Shown here: piece after piece, positions 1-9,750 of the stretch
How positions within the stretch are numbered: position 1 is the stretch's first letter
Layout: every line of letters begins with the position of its first letter
Source of the DNA: Martensiomyces pterosporus
Taxonomy: Eukaryota > Kickxellomycota > Kickxellomycetes > Kickxellales > Kickxellaceae
DNA length: 64,000 nucleotides
Assembly (NCBI GenBank): GCA_025201845.1
Contig: MU603967.1
Span: 2,836 to 66,835 of the forward strand
Direction of reading: 5' to 3'
The notes under the pieces: model-generated
Told to the model about the DNA's origin: nothing
Database searches by the model: none
The model's input: only the letters and a program-made list of their open reading frames with translations
Program-made: the position numbers and the translations under genes

Positions 1-412
1 TGCCTCACTATCTAGCATGGCTATGGAATGGCACATGTGGGTGTGCATTTTTTGTATTGAATAGATGCCCAATGCTTTTTACAACAGCAGAGCGACAGCT
101 GTATATATGGTGCCGCTGCCAGTGCCAATCTGCTGCAATATCAGCTTGGTGTTGTTGCTGCTGCGATGAATCTAAACTGGGACTGCGAGCGTGGCTATAC
201 AATGCTGATTGCAGCCAGCGTCCCTTACCACCAAGAGTCCGGCTACTGACTAAGAGTGCAACTAGCTAATATATGTTGAGTAGTGGAATCAAAAAGATGA
301 GAGACTCACAAAAGTACTGATGGATAGGATGAAAAGAGACGAAAGAGTTTATATGCCAAGACAGTCCTACAAGCGCTGTTGCCATACCCACCTTTACCAA
401 GGCAGAAGGAGG
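1..412. other. left-edge intergenic sequence
   Basis: No gene is supported here. Frames on both strands are short and lack protein-like composition. This is the 3' flank of the minus-strand elongase that follows; anything further left is outside the window. Confidence 0.5.
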
Positions 413-1231
413 CTATTTGTGCTTCTTAGCACCAGCGCTGCTCGACGAGTACGTCCGTGTAAAGAACGAAACAAAAAGACCAAGCAGGGGGAATATGTAT
501 GCGAGATTGATATAAATGGCAATTTTCTGCCTGTCGTTCTCGCATCCGGGGTACAGGATGTAGAAGAAGCAGATCGAGATACCAAAGACGAACTGGAATA
601 TCTGGCTGGATGTCAGCAGGCGCTTTCCGGGTGGTCGGATCCCTGCAGCAGTCAGGGCGTAGAAGGTGTACATCCAGGTGTGGATGGCCGAGTTGACAAT
701 GACAAAGAACGCAATAGGCACAGCTACATAGTAGCAGCCAGCCCACATTGTGATGACCGCTCCCGCATGGTGGTACATCTGCAGTAGGCTGGCGCGCCGC
801 CCCTTGAACAGGATAATAAGGGTGTCGATGAATTCGTAGTACTTTGACAAGTAGAAATAATACGAGAAGCGGAACAACGTAGAATTCCACATTGTAAAGT
901 TCAAGTCACAAATGCCCTCGTACCACCCATACGTCCGCAGGTTGGCAGCAAGCCCCGATGCCATCGAAACAAGCGTCCATAGGGAAAACGCAGCCAAAGC
1001 GACATTGTGGAGGATCACAAAAGCCTTGAAAATAGGCGATTGTGTACGCCTGAGCGGTGGTGCCTTGCTGGCAAGTGGCTTCTGCGGGCTGATTTTCATA
1101 ATGAACATCGTGTATGCAGCAGCAATGAACAGTGGCATCTTCCAGTGCATTATATATGGATAGAGCCATCCCAGCGCGAACGAGTCCAACGGGACGCTGA
1201 TTTCCGCCGGTGGCATGTACCTCTCAAGCAT
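413..1231 (-). CDS. ELO-family very-long-chain fatty acid elongase
   Basis: This 272-residue polytopic protein matches the ELO family, the 3-ketoacyl-CoA synthases that condense malonyl-CoA with acyl-CoA in the ER membrane. Seen directly: the K-YYEFIDT block at about residues 130-137, then QMYHHAG at 151-157, the family histidine box. The first His of the usual HxxHH is Gln here, a QxxHH form that I recall from a subset of fungal and PUFA elongases. Several hydrophobic segments flank the box. The C-terminus ends KKHK, a dilysine ER-retrieval signal of the KKxx type. The start is an ATG at 1229-1231 and length is normal for the family. Acyl-chain specificity cannot be read from sequence. Confidence 0.9.
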   Translation of the reverse strand: MLERYMPPAEISVPLDSFALGWLYPYIMHWKMPLFIAAAYTMFIMKISPQKPLASKAPPLRRTQSPIFKAFVILHNVALAAFSLWTLVSMASGLAANLRTYGWYEGICDLNFTMWNSTLFRFSYYFYLSKYYEFIDTLIILFKGRRASLLQMYHHAGAVITMWAGCYYVAVPIAFFVIVNSAIHTWMYTFYALTAAGIRPPGKRLLTSSQIFQFVFGISICFFYILYPGCENDRQKIAIYINLAYIFPLLGLFVSFFTRTYSSSSAGAKKHK

Positions 1232-2125
1232 GGTGGGCGAGCAAACTCCAGCAGAGTAACCAAGGAAAACGAGTGAGGTGTAATAGGTACGAGAGCTGGA
1301 CTGAGCGGGTATGCAGATGCCAGAATACAGATAATTGAAAGGGTAAACAAAGAGAAAGAAACGTATAAAAGAGAAAGGATGTCCTTATGGCGGGGCGAGC
1401 GAGCGAGCCAGACAGGGCGAGCCAGGGAGGGAAAACAATTATAACTAACGTGCTGAAAGGCAGGAGACGGGACGAGACAGACAAGATATTGGTTTTGTAT
1501 TCCATTTTGGATGGTCGCCTGAAGAGCTGTGGCAAGCTGGGTGTTTCTATGGAAGTCAGGTGGAGCACTCGCAAAAGTTTACGGTTGCCACTGCTCCCGC
1601 ACAGTGGGTGAGGCTTGCGTGAGAATGGGAATAGGAGAAACAGCTCTAATAAGTGTGCCATGCAAGCCTTCACGCCATAGCAGTTATCTTCTACATATAA
1701 AGCGGCGACATAAGCCATTGTTCGAAATATGCAGTAAGAGATCATCTGTGATATGTAGCTGCATATTGTCGTCCTGTTTCCCCAAATACAACCACCACCC
1801 AACACCTTGCCCACCGCACAAAAAGTGTGGTGGCCAAGATGTCTTGATACGCTGCCGACACAAGAAGCGCAGCATCTCTCCTATGTGGGCAAAGGCGGCC
1901 AGCTGCTTTAACTGCCATGGCAGACAGCGGGCTAGGCACAAAATTCTGGTGCGAGCTCTAGTGTATAGGAACTCCATACTTGAGGGCATCTCATTACAAA
2001 AATAGCAACAACAACAAGCCTCTCGCTTCTATACTCAACCACCGGCAAACAATAGAACCATCAATAATTTATTGCACAATTGTGCGCTGCAGCATTCGGT
2101 GGCTCTATAAACGCAAAGCATGCTT
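1232..2125. other. intergenic region, elongase promoter and channel 3' flank
   Basis: About 0.9 kb between the elongase start and the end of the TRP-like channel gene, both on the minus strand. It should hold the elongase promoter. Frames of up to about 196 residues occur, but they lack domain-like composition and run antisense to one another, so none is called. Confidence 0.4.
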
Positions 2126-5100
2126 TCAGTCGTCGCTAGTAACAGGTTTAAGCAGCCGAGTGATAGTTGCTAGTTTCTTGTCGATTTCCGCCATTTGCAG
2201 CTCCAAATCGGCCACTCGCCTATCGATATTAGTGAGTTGGTTGGTGCTTGCATTGCTGGGGCCAGCGGCTCCTGTTGCTGCCGAGGTGGCTTGTTGGATA
2301 AAGGGCGACCAGCCAGGGATTTGCGGGAGCGGAGAGCGCCTGCGCACACTCCATGTGTGGAGCAGGTTGGTCCATCTATTGTTGCTGCTGCCACCCATGG
2401 TGCGGACAGTGAGCGTTGGCGACTCTCCCAAAGCCTTTGGGGCGGGCTCCACAAAAGTTGACATTGCGCGCCTGGGTTTGCGATTCTCACCACAGGCAGG
2501 AACAACGGCAGCAGTGGTAGATCCCACACGCTCAGCGCCGAAAGCCATTGTCTTAGCAGCATCGCCGCCACCGCAACCACCACTAGTGCTACAGTTGGCC
2601 TCATTACTGCTGCCGCCATCATCTGCGCCACCAGCAAAGGCGAACTCATCGATATCTGACTTGCCAATTTTGATAAGCGCCAGCTCCTTTTCCGCCAAGA
2701 AGCATTCTGCTCTGAGCGCCTTTCGGTGCATCCCGGATTTTGCACGCCACCATCTGCCTGCTCGCTTGTACACCATGTAGAAGAGCAGATGCGGCGCATA
2801 TGCGGCCACCAGAGTGGCGCTCCGAAACAGCGAAAAGTGCCGTGGCGATAAAGTGGTGGTCTTGCGTAGTGGCCAAAACACAAGAACTTGGAGCAAGTTC
2901 AGTGGCGGCACACACGGGTACGTTTGCTTAGCGCTGACATACTCTGCCACACGCATGGTGTAGGCAAAGCGAAACTCCTGCGCCGCGTTCTGTGTAATCT
3001 CCACCATGCACTGGTTGATGACACCGATGAGGATGTTGTACAGGATAAGCATCGACACGCCGATATACATGCTCATCACAAAGTGGCCCACATAGGGCCC
3101 AAACAGATCCGCCTGGTCCCAGCCGAGCAAGGCGGAGCCGAAGAAGATGCGGGCCATCAGCCCCCAGACGTCGGCCGCACGCAGCTCGTTGTGGCGCTGG
3201 CTTAGCGAGAAGAACGTCTGGAAGAACCCAGCGGTCATCACAATCAGCAGTGCAAAAAACAAGCTGGTTCCCGAAATGATTCGCCGCACTTGTATAATGA
3301 TTGTGCCGCAGAACTCGTACTGATCCAGAACAGCAAACAAGCGCGGCCACAGCATCGATGCGTTGAGCGAAAGCACGTCGTATGCCTTGTCCAAGTCGGC
3401 CTCCGATCCAGTATACAAGCTGCGAATGCGCAAGGCTAGAAAGGCTGTAAATACGGCATAGATGGACACATCGAGGACGTTCCACACGCTCTTGAAGTAG
3501 ACTACCAGCCCGCTCTCCATGCACTGGCGAATCTCGTCGGCGATGTAGGCAACTGCACATACATGCAGCATCGCCTCCTCAATGGACACGTCTTCTTGCC
3601 GTCGCAGGGATACTATCGTGTAAAGGGTGAGGAAGAAGAATGCGTGGACCATCGTCAGGACGTTTTCCACCATCGGAATTCGCAGCGGTTCAAGCGTCTG
3701 CGCCATCCACTTCTCAACAGCATCTTGTCTTGGGCTAACACCATGATCCACATTCTGTGCGCCGATGCCACCACTGGATCCCAATACGGAGAGTCCGCCT
3801 GATGACAAATTGGAGGTACTGAGAAGACCCATGGCCAGCTCGCTATTTGAGCTTTCTCGACGTGCAAAAGTGAGCATTTCTTCTGGAGGAGCCTGCTCAG
3901 TACCAGGGGATTCATCTGCCTGTAATTCTGCCTGCGGCTGTGGTGGCAGTGAAGTGGCGGCGAGGCATATGCACTGGTATCCCTTCCAGTGCAGTGTGCC
4001 ATCCCAAAGCAAGCGCACTACCTCGCCAACAAGCTTCTGCGCAGTGAACCTCTTTGCCTCGCTTCGGATTGCGACCTCAATAGCACGCTCAACGACAATC
4101 CTGGACCCATTCCACAGATACTCCTGTGTCAGCTCTTGAGCAGGTGTCGACCACCCAGCCTGGCTGCGCGGCATGATTCCGCCATTCCATACCCGCGACG
4201 AAGTACCCACGTCCTCCTCGCCACCCATATCGCCTGCCTTACCCAGTCTATAAACGCGAACTCGCTGCTCTGCCGACAGCAGCGACATGTGTCTCTCGCC
4301 TCTTATTGGGTTGGGCAGCCGCCACTCGCCATCATCGCCAATGACCACGGTCCTGGCCAGCGATCCATGTTGCAGTTCCTCTGGCCCAGAGGTGGTGGAG
4401 CTTGCAATCTCTGCACACAGGCCATCAATGTCAATGGGTGTGTACTTGACGCACAGTGCATTTTCGAGGGCTTGGGAGCCAAGCTTATGCAGAGATTTTA
4501 CGCAGAGTATCGCCAGTGCTTCAGCAACTTCTGCTCTGCTTTCGTGCAGCTCGGCTTGCGATTGCCCAGCACTCGCAAGTACCATGAAATAATCGCGATT
4601 CGCCAATGCAGCGTAAAGCGTTGCAGCACTCACCAAAGGTCCACCTCCGTTGCTTCCCGTGTGCTTGCGTGACTGGTCTACACTCTTCTCGATCCCATCT
4701 TCCTCCTCTTCCTCCTCCTGAACCTCCAGCGAGTTTCCCAGTGAATCTTTGAACACCGAAGCCGTTGTCTGGGGGTGCCTCATATCGCCCCGCCTCCACA
4801 CACCACATCTCTCTCGCGTGGCCAGCCATAAGGGGGATATGAGGTTAATCTGGACATCTGGGGAGTGCAGCTGGCCAGGAGATAGAACCACGCTCACGTG
4901 CTCCAGAAGAAGGCTACGGATGGCGAGGATCTCAAAGTACGCGCACACGGGGTTTTTGTCGTCTGCAGCCTCCCTGGCGACTCCTGCATTGTCTCCATCT
5001 CCTGGCTCAAGCGGTAGCGCGTCATTGCTGGCTACTCTGCTCGTGCTGTCAATGGTGCCATACGTTGTGAGCAGCGGCTGTCTGGAAAGGCGCTGTGGGT

Positions 5101-5191
5101 TGGAGCTGCCAAGCACGGCTGAGCTGCTCATAGCGTCCAAGCGCAGGCGGAATGAGGTTGACGACTGCTGAGTATGCGTGTAGTTGCCCAT
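2126..5191 (-). CDS. TRP-like cation channel (Yvc1/TRPY family)
   Basis: This 1021-residue protein resembles fungal TRPY channels, vacuolar Ca2+-release channels of the Yvc1 type. The N-terminal half is soluble. A cluster of about six membrane segments lies in the middle, including WNVLDVSIYAVFTAFLALRI and LFFALLIVMTAGFFQTFF, ending in a pore-proximal helix MYIGVSMLILYNILIGVINQ. The tail is long and Ser/Ala-rich and finishes in a coiled coil (residues about 990-1015, RVADLELQMAEIDKKLATI). I chose the ATG at 5189-5191 (MGNYTHTQ); the open frame runs upstream to 5356, but that part is not family-like. A second in-frame ATG (MSSSAVL) lies 20 codons downstream. The organelle and gating cannot be read here. 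It is longer than the roughly 675-residue yeast protein because of the tails. Confidence 0.85.
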   Translation of the reverse strand: MGNYTHTQQSSTSFRLRLDAMSSSAVLGSSNPQRLSRQPLLTTYGTIDSTSRVASNDALPLEPGDGDNAGVAREAADDKNPVCAYFEILAIRSLLLEHVSVVLSPGQLHSPDVQINLISPLWLATRERCGVWRRGDMRHPQTTASVFKDSLGNSLEVQEEEEEEDGIEKSVDQSRKHTGSNGGGPLVSAATLYAALANRDYFMVLASAGQSQAELHESRAEVAEALAILCVKSLHKLGSQALENALCVKYTPIDIDGLCAEIASSTTSGPEELQHGSLARTVVIGDDGEWRLPNPIRGERHMSLLSAEQRVRVYRLGKAGDMGGEEDVGTSSRVWNGGIMPRSQAGWSTPAQELTQEYLWNGSRIVVERAIEVAIRSEAKRFTAQKLVGEVVRLLWDGTLHWKGYQCICLAATSLPPQPQAELQADESPGTEQAPPEEMLTFARRESSNSELAMGLLSTSNLSSGGLSVLGSSGGIGAQNVDHGVSPRQDAVEKWMAQTLEPLRIPMVENVLTMVHAFFFLTLYTIVSLRRQEDVSIEEAMLHVCAVAYIADEIRQCMESGLVVYFKSVWNVLDVSIYAVFTAFLALRIRSLYTGSEADLDKAYDVLSLNASMLWPRLFAVLDQYEFCGTIIIQVRRIISGTSLFFALLIVMTAGFFQTFFSLSQRHNELRAADVWGLMARIFFGSALLGWDQADLFGPYVGHFVMSMYIGVSMLILYNILIGVINQCMVEITQNAAQEFRFAYTMRVAEYVSAKQTYPCVPPLNLLQVLVFWPLRKTTTLSPRHFSLFRSATLVAAYAPHLLFYMVYKRAGRWWRAKSGMHRKALRAECFLAEKELALIKIGKSDIDEFAFAGGADDGGSSNEANCSTSGGCGGGDAAKTMAFGAERVGSTTAAVVPACGENRKPRRAMSTFVEPAPKALGESPTLTVRTMGGSSNNRWTNLLHTWSVRRRSPLPQIPGWSPFIQQATSAATGAAGPSNASTNQLTNIDRRVADLELQMAEIDKKLATITRLLKPVTSDD

Positions 5192-5728
5192 ATGTGCTGC
5201 CAGTGCGTTGAAATGCAAGAGTGATGTATTTATGTATGTGGTGTCGAGTATGCAATATGCGTGTTTACAGCACGCCTTTGGTAAAATAAGGCAAGCAAGT
5301 GTAACAGCAAAGCCGTTGTGTATGTGTGGGCCTGAAGGTAGGAGTTTAAAAAGCAATTGGTGGGTTTGGGTGCGGCTCAGGAGAAAGGAAAAGAAGAGTA
5401 GATGGAAAACAGCGACACAAGCAGCCGGAAGCTGTTAGGGCGCCAAGCTGCTCTTGTTCTTTACCGAACAAGTCGCCCTCTTCTTTCCACGCTTGGCAGC
5501 ACCCACATGCGGAAACCGTGTGATCATGAAGACATGCCGAACCACACGCGCCTTCATGCCACAAAGAGGCTCGGCTCCATCGCCATTCGAGTCGAACGCA
5601 CATACACGGGCAGCTGGTATTTATGCGCTAGCAGAGCTGACGCCTATCTTTCCAGCATTGCTCTCTACATAATTCAAAAGGAAACTCGTAGCATAAAACA
5701 CACAGCAGAGTAGAATCCAGGAGAAATA
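5192..5728. other. divergent intergenic region
   Basis: About 540 bases between the TRP-like channel (minus) and the mitochondrial-type protein (plus), so both promoters must lie here. No RNA gene or repeat was recognised. Confidence 0.5.
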
Positions 5729-6337
5729 ATGCGCCCAGTACAGCAGCTTGCGACCTCGCTGGTCAGAGCAGCAGCAGCAGCAGCACCCGCCCGGGCAAGC
5801 CTACACACTGCACTCTACAAGGGAGTGCGGATTCAGCAGCTTGCAGGCAGTATAAACGCAGGGCACCTACTCCACAGCAGCAGCAGAGTAAACCAGGATG
5901 AAGGCAGGAAGCCGGGTACCCCAGGCTTTGAGGAGACAGCCAAGCAGCAGTGGCAGAGCTACCACAAATGGCGGCAGCACTTTAGGTGGCGGCGAGAGGC
6001 CATCACGCAGTTCCTCCGCGACTACTCGCTGTGGACAGCCCTGGGCCTGCTCGCTTACTACAACCTAGGAAAACGGCAAGAGCTGCAGGCGTACGAAGCC
6101 GGGTCGTTTGTGATTATTGATGATCTGGAGGGCAAGATCCAGGAGCTGGATCCTAGCAACCGCTTGCTGGCTGGCAGCTATCGGGCGCAGCATGCCAAGG
6201 CCGATGTCGGCAGCGACGACAAGGAGGATCTGGAGACAAGCCAGGAGAGCCAACAGCAGAGTGCTACCGGCAGCAGCAACCAACAAGGCACACCTTCATC
6301 GTCTACAGAGCCCAAAAGCGGGGGTGTGTTCTTCTAG
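5729..6337 (+). CDS. predicted mitochondrial single-pass membrane protein, unknown function
   Basis: 202 residues. The first 55 or so are Arg/Ala/Ser-rich and almost free of acidic residues (MRPVQQLATSLVRAAAAAAP), a typical mitochondrial presequence. Then comes a basic, aromatic block (WQSYHKWRQHFRWRREAI), one hydrophobic segment (YSLWTALGLLAYYNLG, about residues 110-125), a short conserved-looking segment (GSFVIIDDLEGKIQELDPSNR), and a low-complexity Gln/Ser/acidic tail. The layout suggests a small inner-membrane protein, perhaps an assembly factor. I do not recognise the family. The ATG follows an A-rich context (agaaataATG). It is convergent with RPB10. Confidence 0.75.
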   Translation: MRPVQQLATSLVRAAAAAAPARASLHTALYKGVRIQQLAGSINAGHLLHSSSRVNQDEGRKPGTPGFEETAKQQWQSYHKWRQHFRWRREAITQFLRDYSLWTALGLLAYYNLGKRQELQAYEAGSFVIIDDLEGKIQELDPSNRLLAGSYRAQHAKADVGSDDKEDLETSQESQQQSATGSSNQQGTPSSSTEPKSGGVFF

Positions 6338-6551
6338 GCAGCACTGCCTTCATTAGCTTTCCAGGATATATAAGAGAATCCGTGTTTATTTACTACAGGG
6401 GAAGAGAATGTTAGGTTGTGTGTAGGATGGAGAAAAAGTGAATACAACTAAAGAGAAGCCTGCGCTACGTGCTGTCCTCTGGACACACTTTCGCTTCGCT
6501 GCAAATGAGGGACCAAGGACCAGTAGCAAATTCGACAATCTGCGTTTTTCT

Positions 6552-6770
6552 TTAGACGATGGCGCGCTTCTTCTCCAAGGGGTTGTACTGGAGCAGCTTC
6601 TCAATAAGATCGACGTGTGTAAGAACCATACGACGGCAGCAATAGCGCTTCAGGCCGAGGGCATCGAGGGCCTCGCCATCCGTGTAGTCCTTCTGAAGGA
6701 GCTCGAGGTATTGCTCCCACTTGTTTCCAACAACCTTTCCGCACGTAAAGCAGCGAACTGGGATAATCAT
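6552..6770 (-). CDS. RPB10: RNA polymerase I/II/III subunit RPABC5 (Rpb10)
   Basis: 72 residues, the usual length of this subunit shared by all three nuclear RNA polymerases. Seen: the N-terminal [18 protein letters not shown] with the CxxC pair and the later RYCCRRM pair, together the four Cys ligands of the atypical Zn site, and the family C-terminal block ([13 protein letters not shown]). Known role: it sits at the Rpb2/Rpb3/Rpb11 platform and is needed for assembly. The ATG is at 6768-6770. It is divergent from RRP15, with 314 bases between the starts, so RNA polymerase and ribosome-assembly genes share an upstream region. Confidence 0.97.
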   Translation of the reverse strand: MIIPVRCFTCGKVVGNKWEQYLELLQKDYTDGEALDALGLKRYCCRRMVLTHVDLIEKLLQYNPLEKKRAIV

Positions 6771-7084
6771 TTTCGATATAAATTGAAGCTGATGTACAGA
6801 GGAGGAACGTGAATTAACAACAAAGAGAGAATTGAAGAAAGCAAAAGGCTGTGGCTCCGCTCTACGCGAGCAAACGCATGGCCAATTTTTTCCACAGGTC
6901 TTTTTCGCTCAAGCGCACTGATTTGCAGTGATCCGTTGATCGCTCGTGTTTTTCATATCCTTTTTGCCTTTCTGAGCTTTTTTTTTCTTGCGACCTTTTC
7001 CTCTTCCATTCGTCCACAGCGCTGCGCTTTCACTATTCTACATATTTCGTTATTTGTACACATCTACGGCTAGTCTGAAATAAA
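6771..7084. promoter_or_regulatory. shared RPB10/RRP15 upstream region
   Basis: 314 bases between two divergent starts, both for ribosome-production functions. It contains several T-runs (for example around 6885-6905 and 6980-6990). I did not find an exact PAC or RRPE box, so co-regulation is inferred from arrangement only. Confidence 0.5.
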
Positions 7085-7771
7085 ATGCCGCCGGCAAAGA
7101 GAACTCGTACCGGACAGCCCAAGGGCAAGCTCACAGCAAGGATGGAACGGCCCTCGACAGACAAGAACACGAAAAAGCTCACAGGGCAAAGGAAGCCTGA
7201 CGAGGAGGAAGACGACATTGTAGAGAGTGGAGATAATGCCAGCGAGGGCAGCAGCAGCAGCGAAAATGACGAGGAAGAAGAAAGTGGTAGCGAAGAGGAA
7301 GAGGAAGAGGAGGAGGAGGAGGAAGACTCTGACTACGAGGGGCTAGTGCGCGCAGGCAAAAAGGGCAACAAGAAGCGGGCAGCCGCCGATGCTGAGGAAT
7401 TCGCCAGCGTTTTGACATCGATTCTGGGCCAAGACGCAAGAGACGAGCAGGCACCCATCATGGCCAAGGACAAGACGCGGGAGAACCAGATCAAGGAAGA
7501 GGTGCTGAACTATCGTGCGCGCAAGGCCCTTGTCCACGAGAAGCGCATGCTGCTGAGCAAGGATCGGGTGGTCCCAACCATGGAGAACTTTGACTACGAG
7601 CGGAAGCTCAGAAAGGTCGCCACCAAGGGTGTCATCAAGCTCTTCAATGTTGTTAAGGCGCAGCAAACGGAGCTGACCCAGATTAACAGCACCCCGTCCG
7701 TGAGGTCGGAGAAGGTGGCGGATTTGTCGAAGACCAAGTTCCTGGATCTCCTTAAAGCCAAGACCAACTAA
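7085..7771 (+). CDS. RRP15: ribosomal RNA-processing protein Rrp15
   Basis: 228 residues matching the Rrp15 family, nucleolar factors needed for 60S pre-ribosome (27S pre-rRNA) maturation. A basic N-terminus with a GKLTARMERPSTDKNTKKL stretch precedes a long Glu/Asp/Ser run (about residues 40-85), then the family domain: EEFASVLTSILGQDARDEQAPIMAK, followed by a basic helical region (NYRARKALVHEKRMLLSKDRVVP), YERKLRKVATKGVIKLFNVVKAQQ and the ending SKTKFLDLLKAK. Acidic tract plus C-terminal domain is the usual layout. The start ATG at 7085 has an A-rich context (aaataaaATG). Confidence 0.93.
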   Translation: MPPAKRTRTGQPKGKLTARMERPSTDKNTKKLTGQRKPDEEEDDIVESGDNASEGSSSSENDEEEESGSEEEEEEEEEEEDSDYEGLVRAGKKGNKKRAAADAEEFASVLTSILGQDARDEQAPIMAKDKTRENQIKEEVLNYRARKALVHEKRMLLSKDRVVPTMENFDYERKLRKVATKGVIKLFNVVKAQQTELTQINSTPSVRSEKVADLSKTKFLDLLKAKTN

Positions 7772-8175
7772 GCCGACACCAAAGGCGCCATGCCATTTTC
7801 CGAGTGTTTTGTTCCTGACAACACGAGTATAAAAAGAACAGCAGCCATGGGTGCCTCGATTGAATGGCAAGGAGAGGGGGATAATATTATGTGGATAATA
7901 AATAGTAGAACAAAGGGGAATAAGTAAATAATATGTTAAGATGATATGTGAATGAAGGTGTGAGAGAGATGCTGAAGAATGGTGGTGATGGGGTTATGTA
8001 CGAGTATACTGAGAGAGAATGGTGCCGCCCAGTTCTCCAGATGAGGACGGCAGAGGGCATTGTCTCCCCTTATTTTGTTGCTTTAGTGCGTGCGCCAGCA
8101 AAAAGAAGAACACGCCATTGTCTGGCCCTTGCGTTGACTCCTTTTGTGGAGTACAAGGAGGCCGGATATGGCAGG
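7772..8175. other. convergent intergenic region
   Basis: About 400 bases between the convergent ends of RRP15 and the Byr4-like gene. It is AT-rich around 7870-7960, fitting 3'-end formation for both. Nothing else seen. Confidence 0.5.
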
Positions 8176-9750
8176 CTATGCAGATGATTTGGGGAACCAG
8201 TGGCGGGCAAACGACTCATACTCCCTGCTCTCTCTCTTGTACGCCTCGATCTGTTCGCTTGACAACGAGAACACGCTGATATCGGCGGCACCACAGCTCC
8301 CCGCCGGTTCAGGGCCCAAGCCTCCACGAGCCTGGCCATTTCCCTTGTGTATAGAGCTACTGTCGCTGCCTATGGGTTCTTCAGGCAGGTCATCGATGTT
8401 CCAAAAGGGGTCCTGCTTGGGGTCCATCTGGCTCTCGTTCGGGTCAATCCACCTCAGGTTCTGCGGGTCAAATATCGGCCGCGTCCTCTGGCGTATCTCT
8501 CCAGCTTTGCTACCCGCAGCACCGGCGTTCTTGGCATCAGCCAGCTTGGGGTCGATGGCCTTGCCCAAGGCGAGCTCCTGGGCGTTGTCGTGTGTATGGT
8601 GAACAAGTCTCGGGGTCACAGGCTCGTGCTCGGCAGCGAGAATATCCTCCGGTGTGGCAGGGACGAGGTTGGGGTTCCCCGAGCGCTGGGAGATCTTCCT
8701 TGCCAACTTTCCAGCATCCAGGGGTCTCTCATGGCGAATAAGCCCGCCCGCTCTCAGCTGCCTTTCCGATTCCGCAATAGCGTTTGCAATACGCGAGCCC
8801 TCCTCCTCGTTCCCAACCCACAGACGGCTGATGGGGTCGTACCGCATGCACCCGACTACAACAGGCTCAGCAGGCCTCGACACATTCCTGATAAGCATTG
8901 GCCGCCGGGAAGACCGCCTCAGCTGCTGCATCTGCTGTGCCTCATTCTGCAGCTGTTTGCCTTTCTGCTGCCACTCAGCTACCCGCTGTTTCGACGACGG
9001 CGCCCTTTGCTGCCTGGCACTTGTTATAAGCAGGGGCTTTCCGTTCTCGCCCTCAGCCACACCGAGCCCCAGCGAGGCGCTCGCGTTTGTGCTGGGGCCG
9101 CTCGCGTAGTTCCTGCTAGTTGGGGCAGACCCTCTCGGTCCGCCATGGCTACCTGCGGTGATGGTGCCAAGCGCCGTCGAGCTGCTCCCCGCCACGCCGC
9201 TGCCTGTCAGCGTGGCTGTCGTGGTCGAAGTATTCGAGCCCAGCGTAGCTCTGCCGCTGCTGGCAAGCCTGCCTCTTCCGGTAGCATCATCGACTGCAGT
9301 CGAGTCTGACAGCGGCACAGCGGTCTCCGAGTTCAAGTTGTTGGGCCACGAGGGCATCCTCCTGCATGGTGCCTTCCACTCAGCCAGCTGTCTATCCAGG
9401 CTGTCCGCCTCCTCGGGCAGCACCAGGTCGTCGTAGTTCTCCGCGTCGGCGGGCTCCGCGTATCTCTGCAAGATATCATGTGCGGGCACCGACCTCTCGC
9501 TAGTGTATTTCGCTGCTGTGCTGGGATAGAGGGGTTTGACTAGCAGGGGCAGGTTGCTCGGCAACAGGGGCTGAATTGCGTTTGGTAGCAGGCGAATTTG
9601 CGACGACGGCACACGCTTGGTGAAGGAGCTGTGGGGTCCCGCTTGGGGAGCCGCTGTCGTGACAGAGTCGTCGATTATCAGCCCGTAGTCGTCCTCCTCG
9701 TCGTCCTGGGCTCTCTCGGCCCACTTGGCCAGCTTCTTTTCGAGGTCCAT
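8176..9750 (-). CDS. Byr4/Bfa1-like mitotic-exit / septation GAP subunit
   Basis: 524 residues from the first ATG (9748-9750). In the fungal Byr4/Bfa1 family the protein joins Cdc16/Bub2 as a two-part GAP for the Spg1/Tem1 GTPase at spindle poles. Supporting blocks: an N-terminal acidic stretch (DDEEDDYGLIIDD), a Ser/Gly/Thr-rich linker, MRYDPISRLWVGNE at about 310-323, PIFDPQNLRWIDPNE near 440, DPFWNIDDLPEEP, and a C-terminal block ending YESFARHWFP. These tryptophan-anchored 'FDP-x-LxW' blocks are what I recall of the family; I could not run an alignment. The open frame continues 21 codons upstream without an ATG and abuts a TTTTTTCACAG sequence, so the true N-terminus may lie in an upstream exon. 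Confidence 0.65.
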   Translation of the reverse strand: MDLEKKLAKWAERAQDDEEDDYGLIIDDSVTTAAPQAGPHSSFTKRVPSSQIRLLPNAIQPLLPSNLPLLVKPLYPSTAAKYTSERSVPAHDILQRYAEPADAENYDDLVLPEEADSLDRQLAEWKAPCRRMPSWPNNLNSETAVPLSDSTAVDDATGRGRLASSGRATLGSNTSTTTATLTGSGVAGSSSTALGTITAGSHGGPRGSAPTSRNYASGPSTNASASLGLGVAEGENGKPLLITSARQQRAPSSKQRVAEWQQKGKQLQNEAQQMQQLRRSSRRPMLIRNVSRPAEPVVVGCMRYDPISRLWVGNEEEGSRIANAIAESERQLRAGGLIRHERPLDAGKLARKISQRSGNPNLVPATPEDILAAEHEPVTPRLVHHTHDNAQELALGKAIDPKLADAKNAGAAGSKAGEIRQRTRPIFDPQNLRWIDPNESQMDPKQDPFWNIDDLPEEPIGSDSSSIHKGNGQARGGLGPEPAGSCGAADISVFSLSSEQIEAYKRESREYESFARHWFPKSSA

